A stretch of 40,596 bases of DNA from Candidatus Woesearchaeota archaeon (GTDB taxonomy: Archaea; Nanobdellota; Nanobdellia; SCGC-AAA011-G17; GW2011-AR20): contig JAGVYZ010000020.1 in NCBI GenBank assembly GCA_018303025.1, positions 1-40,596 on the forward strand, in the 5' to 3' direction. Below the pieces are notes generated by a model. That model did not search any database, had not been told where the DNA came from, and was given only the letters and a program-made list of their open reading frames with translations. The position numbers and the translations under genes were made by a program. The stretch's first letter is position 1; each line of letters opens with the position of its first letter. This document shows positions 38,695-40,596 of this stretch, in pieces.

Positions 38695-38945
38695 TAACTA
38701 AGGAAGACTTTGAGATATTACATTGGGTAGAATTTATGAATTATAATGATCCAAAAAAATTGTCACAACAAATGGGTCTATCAGAAAAAGAAGCTGAAAT
38801 AAAAATGAAAGAGCTTGAAAAAAATGAGTTAATCATAAGAGAATGCCGCTTTGGAAAACTTTATGGTTATAAATTAACAGAAAAAGGGCTAAAAATTTGG
38901 AATGCTAAAAGATATTTAAACTGGAAATTGGGATTAGGATATTAA
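38691..38945 (+). CDS. Winged-helix regulator inserted between OFOR subunits
   Basis: 84 residues: EILHWVEFMNYNDPKKLSQQ, then MGLSEKEAEIKMKELEKNEL and FGKLYGYKLTEKGLKIW give a compact winged helix with recognition helix and wing. It has no metal or ligand domain. It is coupled by ATGA to the alpha gene and followed after one base by the beta gene, so it is made together with the enzyme. This placement suggests feedback control of the operon, or a small accessory subunit of the complex. Direct DNA binding is inference from the fold. Confidence 0.75.
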   Translation: MITKEDFEILHWVEFMNYNDPKKLSQQMGLSEKEAEIKMKELEKNELIIRECRFGKLYGYKLTEKGLKIWNAKRYLNWKLGLGY

Positions 38946-38946
38946 A

Positions 38947-39783
38947 ATGGAAAATTTAAATACAATGATTAAACCAACATGGTGTCCTGGATGCTTTAAT
39001 TTTCAAATACTTACTGGGGTAAAAAATGTAGTCTTTAATGAACTCAATTCTGGGAAAAAGAGGGATGAATTTGCAATTGTTTCTGGAATTGGATGTCATG
39101 CAAAGATATTTGATTATCTGAATATAAACGGAATCAATACTTTGCATGGCAGAGTTCTGCCTACTTGCTTTGGAATAAAAATAGGGAATCCTAATCTGAA
39201 AGTCATTGGATTTTCTGGTGATGGTGATGCATATGCAGAAGGAATGGAACATTTAGTTCATATGGCAAGGTATAATGTTGACATGAAATATATTATTCAT
39301 GACAATCAGGTATTTGCTTTAACTACTGGACAATCTACACCTACAACTGAAATTGGATTTAAAGATAAGACTAATCCTTTAGGCGCTAAACTGAATCCAT
39401 TAAATCCAATTAAATTAATGTTATCTTTAAATGTTGGATTTGTAGCTAGGGTATTTGCTGATGTGAAATCTGTTGAAGATGTATTAAAAGAAGCTTTGAA
39501 ATATAAAGGATTTGCATTTATTGAAGTAATACAGCCTTGTCTGATATTTCACCAGGATACTGGTTTTAAAGAAAGGATATATTCTTTGCAGGAAGCTAAG
39601 CATGATAAGACTAATATTACTGAAGCTTTGAAAAAAGCTGAAGAATTTGATTATAATGATTCTAAAAGCAAGATTCCAACTGGAATATTCTACCAGAAAG
39701 AAAGAGAGATTTTTGAAGACAAGTTTGAACAATTAAAGAAATTAAAAGATAAGAAAATGTCCTGGAAGGATATTAAAAGATGA
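38947..39783 (+). CDS. 2-oxoacid:ferredoxin oxidoreductase, beta subunit
   Basis: 278 residues. WCPGC near residue 12, IGCH near 50 and VIQPCLIF near 198 supply the four cysteines of the [4Fe-4S] cluster found in KorB-type subunits. The thiamine diphosphate motif is GDGDAYAEGMEHLVHMARYN, ending in NQVFALTTGQSTPTT. TCFGIKIGNPNLKVIGFSGD precedes it, as in the family. It binds thiamine diphosphate and passes electrons to ferredoxin. The gene runs directly into the hydrogenase-like gene: the stop at 39781-39783 is followed at once by that ATG. Confidence 0.95.
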   Translation: MENLNTMIKPTWCPGCFNFQILTGVKNVVFNELNSGKKRDEFAIVSGIGCHAKIFDYLNINGINTLHGRVLPTCFGIKIGNPNLKVIGFSGDGDAYAEGMEHLVHMARYNVDMKYIIHDNQVFALTTGQSTPTTEIGFKDKTNPLGAKLNPLNPIKLMLSLNVGFVARVFADVKSVEDVLKEALKYKGFAFIEVIQPCLIFHQDTGFKERIYSLQEAKHDKTNITEALKKAEEFDYNDSKSKIPTGIFYQKEREIFEDKFEQLKKLKDKKMSWKDIKR

Positions 39784-40596
39784 ATGACAAGAATTTAGAC
39801 TTAAATTCTTTAAAAAATGAAAAATTAATTGCTCTTCTTGCTCCTTCTTTTGCTGTAATGTTTGATTATCCTGAAATAATATTAAAGTTGCGTAAACTTG
39901 GATTTGATAAAGTTGTTGAATTAACTTTTGGCGCTAAACTTGTTAATCATGAATATCATAAGATTCTGAAAAATTCTAAAAAATTATTAATTTCTACTGT
40001 TTGCCCTGGTGTTGTTGAGACTATTAAAAATAAATATCCTAAATTTATTAAAAACTTGATTTCTGTTGATAGTCCAATGGTTGCTACTGCTAAAATATGC
40101 AAAAGAGTTTATCCTAATCATAAAACCTGCTTTATTTCACCTTGCACTTTTAAGAAAATAGAAGCAAGAAATTCTGATTATGTTGATTATGTTATTGATT
40201 ATATGGAACTTGCTAAATTAGTTTCTAATATTTCTGTTAAAGGAAAGGATAATTTTGACATGTTTTACAATGAATATACTAAAGTTTATCCATTATCAGG
40301 AGGGCTATCTAAAACAGCTCATTTGAAAGGAATAATTAAACCTGGGGAAGAGATATGCATTGATGGAATTGTAAACATAATTAAATTTTTAGAAAATCCT
40401 GATCCTAAAGTAAGATTTATGGATGTTACTTTTTGCGTTGGAGGTTGTATTGGCGGACCTTTTGTAAACTCTAATCTGGATATTGAAGGAAGAAAGAAAA
40501 GAATTTTAGATTATACAAAAAAATCTTCTGCTCTTGATATTCCTAAAGAAAGTAAAGGCATTTTAGAAGTTGCAAAAGGAATAAAATTTAAGACGA
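39784..40596 (+). CDS. Minimal [FeFe]-hydrogenase-like H-cluster protein (3' end outside window)
   Basis: Absent from the ORF track because it runs off the end; 271 codons are open. There is no N-terminal ferredoxin domain: the protein starts directly in the H-domain (LIALLAPSFAVMFDYPEIIL; GFDKVVELTFGAKLV). The three H-cluster motifs are L1 ISTVCPGVV (C75), L2 SPCTFKKIEA (C122, with K125 and E128 in the usual places) and L3 FMDVTFCVGGCIGGP (C219, C223). All four cluster-binding cysteines are therefore present. The usual TSCCPxW reads TVCP here, so the proton-relay cysteine is valine, and the methionine before the L3 cysteine is threonine. It directly abuts the OFOR beta gene. It could be an H2 enzyme with altered proton transfer or an H2/redox sensor. 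Confidence 0.88.

Noticed and set aside
1-40596. tRNA or rRNA genes
   Set aside because: Scanning for T-loop and D-loop patterns and GC-rich cloverleaf-sized blocks gave nothing convincing. The GC-richer block at 1791-1886 does not fold as a tRNA.
1-40596. CPR bacterium as the source
   Set aside because: Bacterial-type ThrRS, MetK and Tgt fit, but the regular TATA-like boxes at about -29, few ribosome-binding sites, KorAB-type OFOR and archaeal-style HtpX fit an archaeon better. This is not fully excluded without ribosomal genes.

Overview
The window reads as a low-GC chromosome segment of an archaeon, most likely a DPANN lineage (Woesearchaeota/Pacearchaeota-like). Evidence: many starts have an AT-rich TATA-like octamer beginning about 29 bases upstream of the ATG, the geometry of leaderless archaeal transcripts. 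The genes are short, tightly packed and often unrecognisable. The set combines 2-oxoacid:ferredoxin oxidoreductase, HEPN/MNT, M48 HtpX and LemA with bacterial-type ThrRS, MetK and Tgt. TGA acts as a normal stop. No rRNA, tRNA, CRISPR array, transposase or integrase was found.

Region 1 (about 1-13.35 kb) is an accessory, defence-like island. It holds a DUF262/GmrSD-type protein (cut by the window edge), a Cas4/RecB-like PD-(D/E)XK nuclease, two Schlafen/AlbA_2 ATPase-like regulators each followed by a coupled mini-gene, a DUF1016 (YhcG) nuclease, a HEAT/TPR/SEC-C protein, an AbiEi-AbiEii toxin-antitoxin pair, a Fic protein and a KilA-N protein. Between them lie decayed pieces of the same families: a RhuM scrap, a Schlafen tail, a nuclease tail and a DUF1016 piece. 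Five same-direction copies of a roughly 64-bp hairpin-bearing repeat (R1-R5) sit between the modules, and the last copy coincides with the island edge. Several of the genes carry perfect or near-perfect palindromes inside their coding sequence at family-equivalent positions.

Region 2 (about 13.4-29.8 kb) is mostly ordinary chromosome: a Yip1-like membrane protein, a RelBE-type pair, thrS, an FmrO/ArmA-like rRNA methyltransferase homologue, a flavin reductase, metK, an exported PLD-like protein, tgt, a HEPN/MNT pair and many lineage-specific unknown proteins.

Region 3 (about 29.8-37.1 kb) carries a 42-residue zinc-ribbon protein missing from the ORF track, an ABC-2 exporter (ATPase plus permease), LemA and HtpX, a VapB antitoxin with a truncated VapC, unknown genes and purD.

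Region 4 (37.2 kb to the end) is an energy-metabolism operon: a fused gamma-alpha 2-oxoacid:ferredoxin oxidoreductase subunit, a winged-helix regulator, the beta subunit, and immediately downstream a minimal [FeFe]-hydrogenase-like protein that runs off the window. The hydrogenase keeps all four H-cluster cysteines but has valine where the usual proton-relay cysteine sits. The inferred flow is oxoacid oxidation to reduced ferredoxin to this H-cluster protein, either for H2 metabolism or for sensing.
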